Numbered from the stretch's first letter, positions 40,441 through 50,548 are shown. The stretch is DNA of 64,000 bases from Balanoglossus misakiensis (GCA_040954595.2 CM082598.2:5828001-5892000); one strand, 5' to 3'. Translations and numbers: made by a program. The notes: generated by a model from the letters alone, not told the origin.

Positions 40441-43408
40441 GCAAGCAATCCAATCAATCAATCAAATAATGAATCAATCCCTCACACTAATCCCTTCCTC
40501 TATTCACTTAATATTAACCTAATCGTAATTTTCTCTTCTTGATTTTGCAGGGAATGTTTTGGTCCTTAATGATTGCACTATTTTTTGGCTGCATGCGGTT
40601 CATATTTATGATTGTATGGCCAACACCTGACTGTGGTGAGGAAGACACCCGACCTTATTTCGTCCGAGTTCATTATTTCTACATTGCTACAATGTTATTC
40701 TGGTGCACTTTGCTGTTGTGTTGGATAATAAGTAAATGTACAAAACAAAGAATACCGGAAAATATGGTAAGTCTTGAGGGAAGGAATATACAAAGTTTCT
40801 TGCTTGCTGCCCTTTTTCCATTAAAGGTATACAGTCACCTCCAATTTACGTACGCCCATATATGGCTGAAATGGCGTATTTGAGTGTTCTAAAGAACATA
40901 TGGTGGCGCTCTTTTTTTCGCGTGTGCTACTCACTGAAAAGCTGTGATTGGCTAGATCTCAATTTGCCGTAGTAATAATAATAGCTAAATTTGCATAGTT
41001 GACCATATACCTTTAATGATGTTTGATAGAAGACACCGTTTATGTTCATGTATATGTGTATATGTAGTGAATGAACGTTCAACCACACACAACTTCCATC
41101 CTGCTTGTATGATATGGGAGTAAAAATCTCGCCCAAAATGGTAGAGACCGATTATTCATTTTTGGCGAGTTTTTCACTCTCGTGTCTACAAGTGGGATGG
41201 AAGGTGCGTGTGGTTGAACATCGATTCACTACATATACTCATGTACATTAACACAAATGGCGTCTTGTATCAAACATAATTAATGAAAAAGGGGCAGCGA
41301 GAGTGAGGGAGACTTTGTCCCTTTTTTAGTGTTTACAATTATTCCTGCACATGAGGACCAGTTTTAGGGAATGAATATGAGAGCAAGTCTATAGAGTACA
41401 CATTCAACAAATTCGGGACCCATCTGCCTCAATTCTGTGCAGCAGTGTGGTCCGATCAGTTATGTACAACTGAATATGGTTATTCAGTTTCTTTTGGTTT
41501 CATTTGATATAAATCTACGGTTGGTAATTTGGTACGCATGGACGATTCAAAAGTTGATAATTACACTGAAGTTGACAGTATACACATGATGACTGACATA
41601 TTCTGGCAACAGTGTATTTTGATGAGCAAGGGCACTGCTAGTCACAACTAAAACAGTCTCGCATAGCCCGAGGGAAAACAGACTGTTTTGGTGTGACTGG
41701 CTGTCCCAAGGTCATCAAAAATACACTGTTGCCAGAATATGTCGGTCGTCATGTGTTTTATAACACACCAAACACGGAATTATATCAAGACAGGGCAATA
41801 GTACGGGGCAGAAACCGATTGAACTGATGCCCTTGGGAACAGTTCGAAATGACTAAGGTCACGTGACGGCATATTGACGAATCACGATCGAGGGTTCGCT
41901 GCATGGTGTGTTATAATACGTAATGTTCATCTCTTTCTCCAACAGGTAGCAAAGAACAGTCTGATGAGGTTTGGAACCAAACACATTTTGTTGCAAAACT
42001 GCCATCAGCCTAAACAGCATATCGAAAACTACCACATAATCCTCCGCATGTGATGCGGTCACACTCCACTCTAAACGTATACATGGGCGTACAAAATATA
42101 GTCCCCCAAGAATCATCACACAGTACATATAAACACAATTTACCTTTGTTCATCTTTTCAGTACCAACGGCTAACATACTGGACTCGTCACAGTACGAAA
42201 GAGAGAATTAGTATTGATGAACTTTATAATCCTTTGGCGGAAAATACTGATGCAGACACAGACGCTGTCACTTGTAAAGCCTTCGAAAACCAAGCTTACA
42301 GTCCCTACCCAGACAGTTTACCAAACGATGACCTTACAGGACTCCAAAATGATACCAGTGATTGCTTAGATGTGAAAATGGCATATTTGGACGTTACTGA
42401 GAAGAACTTGAAAGAACCTACTTCTGTCCAACTCTCTGATAAAATCGTAGCCACAACTGATGCCAAAGAAGTTAATGGTCTAAGCGAGGTCAAGGGTCAA
42501 GTAAACCATGATGTGTGTACAATACATGTGTTGCCAACAAGTGGTCGCGGGGAGGCGGAAGTACAGTGTGACATCTCTGAAGATTTTAACCTGGATCAAA
42601 TCGATGGTGTTACAAAGTATGGGTCACTAGACTCTAGTGGTCCTAGAAAACGGAAAACTAAAGGTATGAAGTGGTTAATTTAAAGGGACAAATTCTCTCT
42701 CTCGCTGCCCTTTTTCCATTAATCATGTTTGATACAAGACACCATTTATGTTATTTACATGTGGATATATAGTGAATCAACGTTCAACCATAAACAACTT
42801 CCATCCCGCTTGTAGACAAGAGAGTGAAAAACTCGCAAAAATGAATAATCGGTGTTTGCCATTCATACATTTTGGCATATCCTACAAACAGGATGGAAGT
42901 TGTGTGTGGTTGAATTTTGATTAACTTTGCATATCAACATGTAGAATAACATAAGCGTTGTCTTGGATCAAACATAATTAATGGGAAAAGGGGCAGCGAG
43001 AGAGAGAGACTTTGTCCCTTTAACAGTGTCTTGTATCAAACATAATGGAAAAAGGGCAGCCGGCAGGGAGAGAGAGACTTTAATCGGAATGACAGGTTCT
43101 TGAATTCTCCGATTTTCCATTTTTTTTGTCTCCTGTCTGTCTTAGGTGCGCGAGCAGTGGATGCAACATGGAAGTATTGTTGTGGAGTTTCCAGCCAAAC
43201 CGACGCCCAACTTAGCGAAGACGATTTAAAAATGATGCAAGAACGTTCCATATCAATCAAGCAGACAGAAGGAGAAAAACTTGTATTGAATATAAACCTT
43301 TTTATCATTCTTGTCGTAGGAGCAATACTCTATGTCTTGTTTGGCTTTTTGATCGACAGACTTTGGAAAGCGTCTGGTACAATCGATTGTCCACAATATT
43401 ATCAGTGA
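22602..43408 (+). CDS. SLC5-family Na+/solute cotransporter, gene B (SLC5A11-like), complete
   Basis: Paralogue of the minus-strand cotransporter, with the same expected role as a Na+-coupled sugar/polyol importer. Exons: 22602-22676, 27441-27512, 28687-28791, 29582-29746, 31739-31844, 32525-32605, 34416-34624, 35715-35850, 36309-36416, 37541-37691, 39630-39798, 40551-40766, 42162-42663, 43146-43408 (stop TGA). They sum to 2358 nt, 785 residues, in one unbroken frame. Exons 2-12 are identical in length to those of gene A and all 13 phases match. Motifs: [10 protein letters not shown] (55-64), [32 protein letters not shown] (SS at 368-369), YIQ (Q433). Exon 13 encodes a 167-residue, Asp/Glu-rich loop between TM13 and TM14, about 70 residues longer than in gene A. 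Exon 14 adds a WKYCCG segment and the final membrane helix (about 726-750). Introns carry many foldback elements. Substrate cannot be assigned from sequence alone. Confidence 0.95.
22888..23125. mobile_element. Family 3 MITE, inverted
   Basis: Starts gaaggggtcgttgcgccgcg and ends in cacggcgcgacgacc. Intron 1 of gene B. Confidence 0.82.
23345..23590. mobile_element. Family 9 element, inverted
   Basis: Begins ttgctccaagtctatggg and ends gactagtgggctagtcta. Intron 1 of gene B. Confidence 0.72.
24279..24537. mobile_element. Foldback element, cagggatttattcaggg ends
   Basis: Inverted arms meet near 24400; a half copy lies at 7575-7690 in gene A. Intron 1 of gene B. Confidence 0.72.
24745..25058. 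repeat. Compound repeat with GTGTGCG and CTCGCGAG palindromes
   Basis: attttcctcgcgaggaaaaa occurs twice, about 122 bp apart, alternating with inverted copies of cgcacacgagagaaat and gctgagcaaaa. Intron 1 of gene B. Confidence 0.75.
26085..26658. repeat. Foldback element with about 210-bp arms
   Basis: Arms 26085-26302 and 26448-26658; each contains a self-complementary core such as gcggtccggatccggaccgc at 26188-26207. A fragment related to the outer end lies at 48140-48190. Intron 1 of gene B. Confidence 0.82.
26691..26817. mobile_element. Family 4 mini-hairpin element
   Basis: gtagcctggtctccataccc and its inverse separated by about 45 bp of unique spacer. Intron 1 of gene B. Confidence 0.8.
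27565..27685. repeat. 121-bp hairpin with GGGGAG-rich loop
   Basis: ttgctgcagttttgcagccc pairs with its complement; an inner stem cctggacgatttttgttttt also pairs. About 50 bp after exon 2 of gene B. Confidence 0.8.
27860..28205. mobile_element. Family 1 MITE, copy 5
   Basis: Full-length, TTAA on both sides, in intron 2 of gene B. Confidence 0.9.
28374..28563. repeat. Foldback with inverted telomeric repeats
   Basis: Arms ggatctggttcacttagtgg and complement enclose (TTAGGG)3 at 28429-28446 and an imperfect inverse array of CCCTAA at 28471-28498. Intron 2 of gene B, about 120 bp before exon 3. Confidence 0.82.
28817..29447. mobile_element. Family 6 MITE split by a family 5 element
   Basis: Terminal inverted repeats agcctctagagctgcca and tggcagctctagagg between TTAA sites; interrupted by the family 5 insertion. 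Confidence 0.85.
28873..29152. mobile_element. Family 5 MITE nested in family 6
   Basis: Exact TTAA at 28869-28872 and 29153-29156 flank the element AGCGCCTAGCTCGTCTCAC to its inverted end. Inserted into a family 6 element in intron 3 of gene B. Confidence 0.88.
29804..30190. mobile_element. CAGTCAAACCTGT element with internal 73-bp tandem expansion
   Basis: Terminal inverted repeats acagtcaaacctgt and acaggtttgactgt. The left 73-bp block is repeated four times (starts 29806, 29879, 29952, 30025) almost perfectly. Intron 4 of gene B. Confidence 0.85.
30627..30775. repeat. About 150-bp hairpin
   Basis: gacgccctgaccattaacgt pairs with its complement and an inner stem gccaaaaattcatgggc pairs around an 11-nt loop. 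Intron 4 of gene B. Confidence 0.75.
31336..31675. mobile_element. Family 1 MITE, copy 6
   Basis: Left TTAA; right flank mutated to GTAA. In intron 4 of gene B, ending about 63 bp before exon 5. Confidence 0.88.
32024..32359. mobile_element. Family 1 MITE, copy 7
   Basis: Full-length with TTAA flanks; occupies half of intron 5 of gene B. Confidence 0.9.
32712..32882. mobile_element. CAGTCAAACCTGT element, single-unit copy
   Basis: Same ends and interior as the 29804 element but with one copy of the 73-bp block. Intron 6 of gene B. Confidence 0.8.
33028..33348. mobile_element. Family 8 element
   Basis: acacaccatgcagcgaaccc to gtcagtcatcatgtgtat, with cgtcacgtgaccttagtc near the left end. 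Intron 6 of gene B. Confidence 0.82.
33521..34365. mobile_element. Two family 7 MITEs fused head-to-head (845 bp palindrome)
   Basis: TTAA at 33517-33520 and 34366-34369. The two arms (about 420 bp each) mirror each other around about 33957, where cctacatcc meets tgtacgcgcag. Ends 50 bp before exon 7 of gene B. Confidence 0.85.
34672..34956. mobile_element. MITE with GGCCAAATAAAAAAAC ends
   Basis: Terminal inverted repeats ggccaaataaaaaaac and its complement plus gtgctgttccgattac. Intron 7 of gene B. Confidence 0.78.
35190..35527. mobile_element. Family 1 MITE, copy 8
   Basis: TTAA flanks; short deletion near the left end removes the GCTGCCC block. Intron 7 of gene B. Confidence 0.9.
36456..37160. 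mobile_element. Two family 10 elements fused head-to-head
   Basis: attctggctgccttaaat ends face each other around cagccagaattctggatgcc (about 36825); both arms carry the aagatggccgatttttgcc-type block. Intron 9 of gene B. Confidence 0.78.
37166..37433. mobile_element. Family 6 MITE
   Basis: TTAA flanks, ends aggccctatagctgcc and gcagctctagaggct. Intron 9 of gene B, about 107 bp before exon 10. Confidence 0.85.
37716..38933. mobile_element. 1.2 kb non-autonomous TIR transposon
   Basis: CAGTGTTGCAGCCAG at the left and its exact complement CTGGCTGCAACACTG at the right, flanked by the direct repeat TTTCTA (37710-37715 and 38934-38939). No transposase-like ORF was seen inside. hAT-type is possible, but a 6-bp repeat is shorter than the usual 8. 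Intron 10 of gene B. Confidence 0.8.
38952..39184. mobile_element. Family 3 MITE
   Basis: TTAA then agggaaggggtcgtcgcg to gcggcgcgacgacccc, with a TTAA shared with the adjacent family 1 element. The TTAAAGGGAA start also fits TTAAAGGRR. Confidence 0.85.
39189..39527. mobile_element. Family 1 MITE, copy 9
   Basis: TTAA flanks; its left TTAA is shared with the end of a family 3 element. Intron 10 of gene B, about 100 bp before exon 11. Confidence 0.9.
39889..39935 (+). mobile_element. Family 4 element, single arm
   Basis: One arm (tagcctggtcaccatacccag) remains in intron 11 of gene B; no matching arm nearby. Confidence 0.6.
40384..40467. repeat. (AATC)n microsatellite
   Basis: About 20 copies of AATC with two interruptions, 80 bp before exon 12 of gene B. 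Confidence 0.95.
40780..41322. mobile_element. Family 1 MITE, copy 10, split by a nested family 2 element
   Basis: Degenerate left end just after the exon 12 donor of gene B. The arm is interrupted at its internal ccaTTAAt site by a family 2 element (40825-41012) and resumes as tgatgtttgat. The right terminus is followed by a poly-T variant of the flank. Confidence 0.85.
40825..41012. mobile_element. Family 2 MITE nested in family 1
   Basis: Element AGGTATACAGTCACC to its inverted end, between TTAA at 40821-40824 and 41013-41016, inserted inside a family 1 copy. The order shows that family 1 was already resident when family 2 jumped. Confidence 0.88.
41575..41925. mobile_element. Family 8 element, inverted
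   Basis: atacacatgatgactgac to gggttcgctgcatggtgtgt. Intron 12 of gene B. Confidence 0.82.
42684..43083. mobile_element. Family 1 MITE, copy 11, plus an extra half end
   Basis: Full element 42684-43019 with TTAA flanks, followed by a second partial right end (about 43024-43083). Together they make up about 400 of the 482 bp of intron 13 of gene B, starting 20 bp after the donor. Confidence 0.88.
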
Positions 43409-43412
43409 ATCA

Positions 43413-43765
43413 ATTCTGGCTGCCTTAAATAGGTTTTCACTTTGCGCTAGGGGGTCAAATCACATTGCATTCTGGGCGAAAAGTCGACAACCCACTGAAA
43501 GAGATAGAAGAAATGATATGTTTACTGTATTTCATGACTTCCTTTGGTCAAAAATGTCTGTCTTTGTAGTTACCATATTAAACTTTTTTCACATTTTATT
43601 ATTTTTTTCTGTTAAAAAGTTTCAGAATGACCCATCATCACTTTAGCTTATGAACTCCCATTTCTTAAACATGGCAAAAATCGGCCATCTTGAAATTGTG
43701 TCGACCATATGAGATTTTCATCACTCACTTAGGTAGCTTAAAACCTATTTAAGGTAGGGAGAATT
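43413..43765. mobile_element. Family 10 element at the 3' end of gene B
   Basis: attctggctgccttaaatag to ctatttaaggtagggagaat, starting 4 bp after the stop codon of gene B, so the proximal 3' UTR would be transposon sequence. Confidence 0.82.
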
Positions 43766-44205
43766 AACTCGTTTGTCAACGACACGATACTGCTCCATTT
43801 GTTGGTCATTGATGATTTCTTCAAAAATGTAGTCTAGATTCTCAGGTTCATCCATATCTTCCCTTATTCAGATATGTTCACTATTTGATGATGTATGCAA
43901 ATTTGTAATTTTCATTGAGTATGTTATCGTTTTGGCAAAAGAAATTTTTTTTTATCTTCTTGAAAATTTCCCTTGACATAATTGTATATCATGTATCAGT
44001 GTACATAGAGTCTAGTCAGGATTTGTAAATGTTGTCCTAATGCGTGCAATTTTGTATTTTTTTACTAATTAGTTTTTAGTATTGTTTATAATGTCACTCT
44101 ATGTTCTGTGGATAGACTGCATCAAGAACAATTTAGGAAATTTCCCTTTTTAATCAAAATTCTGTTTTTTTTTTCAAATAATATTTTGGACTGCTTTCTT
44201 AAAGT

Positions 44206-44436
44206 GAAGGGGCCGCATTAGTTTGTTAATAAACATTAGAATTCATCCACAAATCCCTGAAATTAGACAATTTTTAGAATGAACGAAGCAGCCAACCATA
44301 GCGTAGACTGGGCATGACAGAAACTGAAGATTCTAGTAGGTCGTGGCGACTGCAGTGAGGTTTGTGCTGGTATGGGAGGAGGACATATTCTCATCAAGGG
44401 GGACACCCATGTGGCGCGATGATCCCTTCCCTTTAA
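44206..44436. mobile_element. Family 3 MITE, inverted
   Basis: Between TTAAAGTGAAGGGG and cccttccctTTAAA, with the shared cagtagactgggcatgac-type interior. Downstream of gene B. Confidence 0.83.
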
Positions 44437-45529
44437 ATGCAGCATAAATTTATTTTAGTGTTTAGCGACTAATTACAAGCAGTAGACTTATAATTGTAAT
44501 TTTAATTGATTTATTTTATCGGATGAAAAATTATATACATAGTAATATTAGAACAAAAAAAGATAAAATACTATTCATCCGATATGGTCACGGAATTAGT
44601 TCGTTTAGGAACTTAATTCTTTCATTTCATGCACATGTTAATTTGTTTATTAAATGTTAATCTATGTTAATGTTGTGTGATAAATGTTTTTTGCTTGGGT
44701 GAGGAATCAAGTACTCTAATGATTTTCCTGACATTTATGAAATAACATTTCCAATGATTTCTATTAAAACTTCTGGGTTTAACATTTCTAGTCCTTTTTT
44801 AGGTAATTCTAAGTTTGTTTAACGAAGGGTGAGTTTGAATTTTGTGATGTTTTTTTTCAGCGTGTGGTTATTTCAAATTTGGACAGTACGCTTGAGATGT
44901 TGTCCATGAACTGACCATGTTCATTATATGTTGCGTCATCAGTATACACATATTGACTGGCTATGAGGGCAATAGCCAATCTGATTAAAATCAGATGAAA
45001 AAAACGGTGACATTTTTTTATGCTGTCGCTATTTATGCTGTTAAAAAAACATGTCGACGTACATTTGATTTTAATCAGATAGGGCAATAGCATAGGTCTG
45101 TAACCCAAGGGACTGTGAGTTACCCCCTCCCCCCCCCCCCCCGAAAAAAAAAACAGACATGTTTCCCGAGGCCGAAGCTGCCAAATGGCGTCCTGATTCT
45201 GAACACAACTTTGGACTCTGAACGAAAAGTCGTCGGACTCTAAACGGAATGCCGGACTTTGTTGAAGAGTGTCACCAGACACTGTTGTATTTTGATAATT
45301 ATGTAGATCCTAAGTAGGTCATATCGAGGTTTGGCTAAACTTGATGACAAATTGGCGATATTCTTTTGTTATATTTTCAGGTCTATTACGAATTAGTACC
45401 TAGCCGTATTTTGTCCGCTTTGCTTCCAAAGAAGTGCGAAAATGCGACTGTGTTTTCAACTCTACAAACACGTAGTCTAATCCGCTGTGTCAACCCTGCC
45501 GCTGGCTGCGCCATTTCCTTAGAGCACAG

Positions 45530-45805
45530 GGAACTTAGTAATTTTGTTATTGTTATTATTATTATTATTGTTGTTGTTGTTGTTGTGATTGTTGTGGAAA
45601 ACACGACCTAGGTCGCACCTAGGTCGTGTTTTCCACGATTATGGTTGGTTTTTTTTTACAGTTATCTACAACATCGACAAACATAGCAAGAAATGACACA
45701 TTGATTTAAAAAAAAAAATTTATTACCAATCTTAACAACAACAACAACAACAACAGCAACAATAATAACAATAACAAAATTACTAAGTTCCCTGTGCTTA
45801 GAGCA
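45530..45805. repeat. Inverted repeat with a 43-bp perfect palindrome
   Basis: Outer arms tagagcacagggaacttagt (from 45520) and inverse (to about 45805) with GTT/AAC trinucleotide tracts; the inner 45594-45636 is a perfect 20-bp stem with a 3-nt loop. Downstream of gene B. Confidence 0.8.
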
Positions 45806-46306
45806 GCGCCATGTGTGAGAAAGGGGCAGGGAACCAGACTTATCCAAACACATGGGTTGATCTCGTAAGCAAGGATTCAAATCTGGGAACTGTAATGAAA
45901 TAAAATTATTGTCTCGGACCTTTGAAATCAAACCGCCGACACCCTCCTCCTGATGAAAACCATGGCAACACGTTCACTAACCAGCGTCGTTGGCGGCCAT
46001 GTGAGCTAAACTCGAAAATTCCCGAAAGCGCAAGATTAATCAATAATCATTGGTTATTTCAAGTTGCAAGACTATGTCATTTCAGCCAATCACAAGCACC
46101 GGCATTTACCCTATAACATACCGACATGGGATGCGCGTGCTGATCAGTGCTTCTGATTGGACATTTTGTTTGTAGCGATGCACAGAGGGGGGGGGGGGGG
46201 GGGGGGGCGGAGAAATTCGATAAGAACGTAAAATGCAAGTTTAATCATTAACATAGTGTCCTTGTCAAACGAAACTACCGAACTTGCACAGTCGCAGACG
46301 TGAGTA

Positions 46307-46765
46307 AGGGAGCCTTCAGTATTTACAGGGGGTGGGCCGGGGAGATTCAGCGTTCACCTGGACTGTAAAATGTGACCCTCCCCCTTATCCTCCCTTCTAA
46401 AATGTGACCCTCCCCCTTATCCTCCCTTCTAAAATGTGACCCTCCCCTTTGTCCGACATGCTAAAACCTGACCCTCCCCTACACACAGAAGCCTAAGCAA
46501 TATAATACTAATAAATTGAACATTTAGAAGTACAGAAATTGCGTATAATTTGCATAAATTATCATTTTAATATTATTTTTCCAATTCATTTGTTCTTTAT
46601 ATCAATTAATTTCATGCTCTGCATTCAGGAAATATCACATGCACAATCCAAGATCTGACTAGAATCAGCTTCTGGAAAAAGTGACCCTCCCCCCAAGTAG
46701 GTTTGTAAAAAGTGACCCACCCCTGATTCCCCCGGCCCACCCCTCGTAATTACTGAAGGCTCCCT
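46307..46765. mobile_element. MITE with AGGGAGCCTTCAGTA ends
   Basis: Inverted ends agggagccttcagta and tactgaaggctccct; the interior has imperfect repeats of gtgaccctccccc. Intergenic. Confidence 0.78.
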
Positions 46766-46987
46766 AACAAAGTTCCCAAGTGTTTCTTATTCGCTTTTCT
46801 GATTGTTCACAATTTGCCTGGTTCTGTTTTTCTGTTTTTTCATTTATCTTTTTCTTTCTTTCTATCTATCTTTACGAACGCATACGGGGAGTAAATACAT
46901 GTGCATTTGTTTGTTTGTACGTTTGAATAAAGAAAAGCTTATAAATGAAGCATAAAATACAAATAAATACCACTGAGAACAGCACGT

Positions 46988-47250
46988 ACCCTAGACTAGC
47001 CCACTAGTCGCTTGGTGATTTTTAAATCTCAATACTTTTTGTGTTTTCGGTATTTTTTGTCTTAATAAATAATTGCAATACTTTTTGCGTGAATGTTTGC
47101 CTTGAGCGTGTTTTTGGTAGTGAGGTGAGTTTCGAATTTGGGACTGAGCTTGTGGTTTCGGGTAGCGTCGACCAAGCGACTAGTCTATGGGCCTACGCGT
47201 TCCCTACACATAATGCATATGAAGCCCATATACTTGGAGCAAGTCTACAC
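46988..47250. mobile_element. Family 9 element
   Basis: gactagcccactagtcgc to ggagcaagtctac with caatactttttgtgttttcg inside. Related copies at 23345-23590 (inverted) and 14015-14410 (interrupted). Confidence 0.72.
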
Positions 47251-49242
47251 GTACCCGGAACCCACACTGTAGGTTGGAGGGGCACATTTTAAAATCAAGG
47301 ATAAAAGGCGTGGGTCACCTTTTAGCAATGTGCCGAAGGGAAGGGTCGTATTCTACATGACTGACCGGCCTAAATTTCCTCCAGCCCACCCACCCCACCA
47401 TGATAAATGAAAGCCCCCTATAGTATAAGGCTTGTCACTTGATAATTGTCAGTACAGTGCGGTCGAGTAAGCCATATAAGTTCTGACTGACACGAAGATT
47501 GAATTTGTACGCATGCTCAGTGTAATCTCGTGTCCTTGGAGACGCACTGGGACGTAAGTGCGTCCTGCACTTGTACATACATTGCTGATTGTTAATTGGT
47601 CGTTAAGACCATTACATGCAATAGTCTTCATCAAATTGAAATTAGCGGACTCCAGTATAAGAGGTAAGGTTTGACATTTGATAACTGGTAGTACACTGTC
47701 GCTGAGAGAAACATGAATTCTGATTGTAACGACAAGTAACTCTGACTATTCACACTGCATTCATAGGCAAAGTGCCCGTAGCTAAACAACGCTATCGGCT
47801 TGTGTTGAGTTATGTATCAATGGCCACTTGAGAAGTTGAAATTCAATGGGAACCCTATTCATACCAGAATGACTTGCGGTCGCAGCGAACAAGGTAGACT
47901 CCTGCCAACTATATCACCTGAGAGTAGTTGAAACACCTATCGTTTGACGATATCAGCGTGTCGCGGATACTTACGAAAGGAATGCAAATGGGTTAGGGAG
48001 GCAAACAGAAATATTGACTTTTTCAAAGCTATCGTTTCAATGATTGTGTTATGCAAACAACCTCCCAGCCTACGCTTTTGATGGGAGGACCGTTATTTAC
48101 CTAAGTTTCAGCGTAGTACTACGTGTATACGATCTGGGTGTTCTCGGCGTTATGCGGCCTAACGCCGGGAACACAGACCTGTAGGCAGGCCTAGTTTCAG
48201 CACGGATCTTTCAAAACCTTCATGGTCTTGGATCGTTTCCATCACGACCTGTTGTGTTGTTTCTCATGCTTATGTTGAATGACACTGTACTTACTTACAG
48301 GTCTGCTGTGGTCTCACTCTCAGAAAATTTCTGGTGAGAATTAACCGTGTATTTCAAATGAGAACTATGTGTTTCAAACGACAAATCGCCACAAATCTAC
48401 TTAGCTGAAGGCGCCTATGTAATTTCCCCTCTCAATTACAATCTTTTCAAGTTCATGTGAAAAAAGGGCCAAAACAACAACTGGGTCTATTGTACGTCGG
48501 GTATTGACGACTTTAGTTATTGTTTAGTTAACAATAAGTCGTGACATCTTACTCGTAGAACATTTCACACGATAAGCGATCCTCCAGGCATTCGTTGAGT
48601 TTCCACTATACTGTTAGGGTGTACACAAAATTACAACAGCAGTATTCATGTTCTCAATATTCGCTGAATAAATTGTAGGTTTAACCGGATATCATATAAC
48701 AGATCGAATTCAGAATTCCCATTATAGAGACACTATCACTCTACCACCGCTGAAACTTGGGGGGGGGGGGGGGGGCACCTCCGACCACTAAGTAGCAGGC
48801 TCTGGTGACAGTATAAAAAGTTGTTTGTGGCACTGTGTATGCATGGAGGTGTATGGCAGTATCAGTTGAAGTGTAGTGTGAAGACAAAAGAACGGTTTTC
48901 CGTCTATATTCTGATAAACGCTACAGCAAGATGGCTACTGCGATTCCGAAACGGAGTTTGTACATCAAAACAAATACACGTCTACACAAATGCTGGTTTT
49001 TATAGGCATTCTTATGGCCACTATTTCACGTTGCCAGGAGATGACAGACTGAACTGACCTAAGGCCTTCGCAGCGCGGAGATTGAATACAAAAGGCAGTC
49101 ACAATACAATAGGTTGGCACCAATGCAACAACAAAAACAGGTATTCAGCCAACGCACTCTGATGAAGTGGCACGCTTTTGTGCAACAGTCCCGTCTTTTA
49201 AATCCAATTTCTGGAATAGCGTACGAGTTCATCGAATCATTT

Positions 49243-49567
49243 TAAAGGGAAGGGGTCGTCGCGCAGCGTTAGCCTGGTCACCGTACCCAGTGTGTGAGTC
49301 TATCTAAAACACACTGGGTATGGTGACCAGGCTACGCAGCGTGGGTGTCCCCCTTGATGAGAACATGTCCTCCTCCCATACCAGCACAAACCTCACTGCA
49401 GTCACCACGACCTACTAGAATCTTCAGTTGCTGTCATGCCCAGTCTACGCTACGGTTGGCTGCTTTGTTCATTCTAAGAATGATCTAATTTCAGGGATTT
49501 GTGAGTGAATTGTAAAGTTTATAAACAAACAAACAAACAAACGCGGCGCGACGACCCCTTCATTTTA
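49243..49567. mobile_element. Family 3 MITE carrying a nested family 4 hairpin
   Basis: Full element agggaaggggtcgtcgcg to cgcggcgcgacgacccc. A 65-70 bp hairpin element (49269-49335) is inserted in its left terminus, duplicating the local gcagcgt/acgcagcgt. Confidence 0.85.
49269..49335. mobile_element. Family 4 mini-hairpin nested in family 3
   Basis: agcctggtcaccgtacccag and inverse with almost no loop; the most compact copy in the window. Confidence 0.8.
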
Positions 49568-50226
49568 AGGTACATGACTACCAAGCTACAGCGCATGGTT
49601 GTCACATTCCACTGCCTTACATGTAGAACGTTGAGAAAACAGTGTTACACTATTGTCATTTTTTTTTAATTTTCACGAAAGGTGCCAAAAGGGGTGTACT
49701 ATTAAATTATAAAGAAAGCAATATGTTACACAATATTTGCGACCTCCTAACTGAAAAAAATAGCATGGGATCACCCTGTGTTTTCTCTTCATTTTTTTTA
49801 CTTAAAATTAATTGATATACAATATATAAAACAAATCAGGAAGATTAAACAGCTAATCTTTGTGTCAATAAAACGGTGTGCGTTAAACAGTTCACTGGGA
49901 TGCATATCTGAAGCCACAATCGCAGTATCACTAAAGTAATGACAGCGCATCCATCACATCTGTTCTTGATGATGTAACTATGTAGTTTTCAATGTTTATC
50001 TTTGACCTATAAACTGTTAAAAAAACATTGATTATTGCTATAGCAACACGACAGCTTCCTATTATCAATCATGTGCATTCAGTTCACGTTGGGCCGCTCA
50101 ACCAACCGAGTCAGCGTGTCATGTTAGCATACAGACACATTGGATGTACTGTATTACTATCGTTCATCGTTGCCAATTATGAAAGTTTGCTGATCGATTT
50201 TGTTTATTCCGAAGACCGGGATTTAA

Positions 50227-50548
50227 AGGGACAAAGTGTCTCTCTCGCTGCCCTTTTTCCATTAATTATGTTTAGACACCGTTTATGTTATTCTACACGT
50301 TCAACCACAAACATCTTCTATCCTGCTTGTAGGATATGAGCGTAAAAAACTCGCCAACATGAATAAATGGTAGAGATCGATTATTCATTTTGGCAAGTTT
50401 TTTTTACTCTGGTGTCTACAATCGGGATGGAAGTTGTGTGTGGTCAAACTTTGATTCACTATATATCCACATGTAGAAAAACATAAACGGTGTCTTGTAT
50501 CAAACATAATTAATGGAAAAAGGGCAGCGAGGGAGAGACTTTGTCCCT
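50227..50548. mobile_element. Family 1 MITE, copy 12
   Basis: TTAA flanks; short internal deletion in the left arm. Upstream of the DED gene. Confidence 0.88.
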
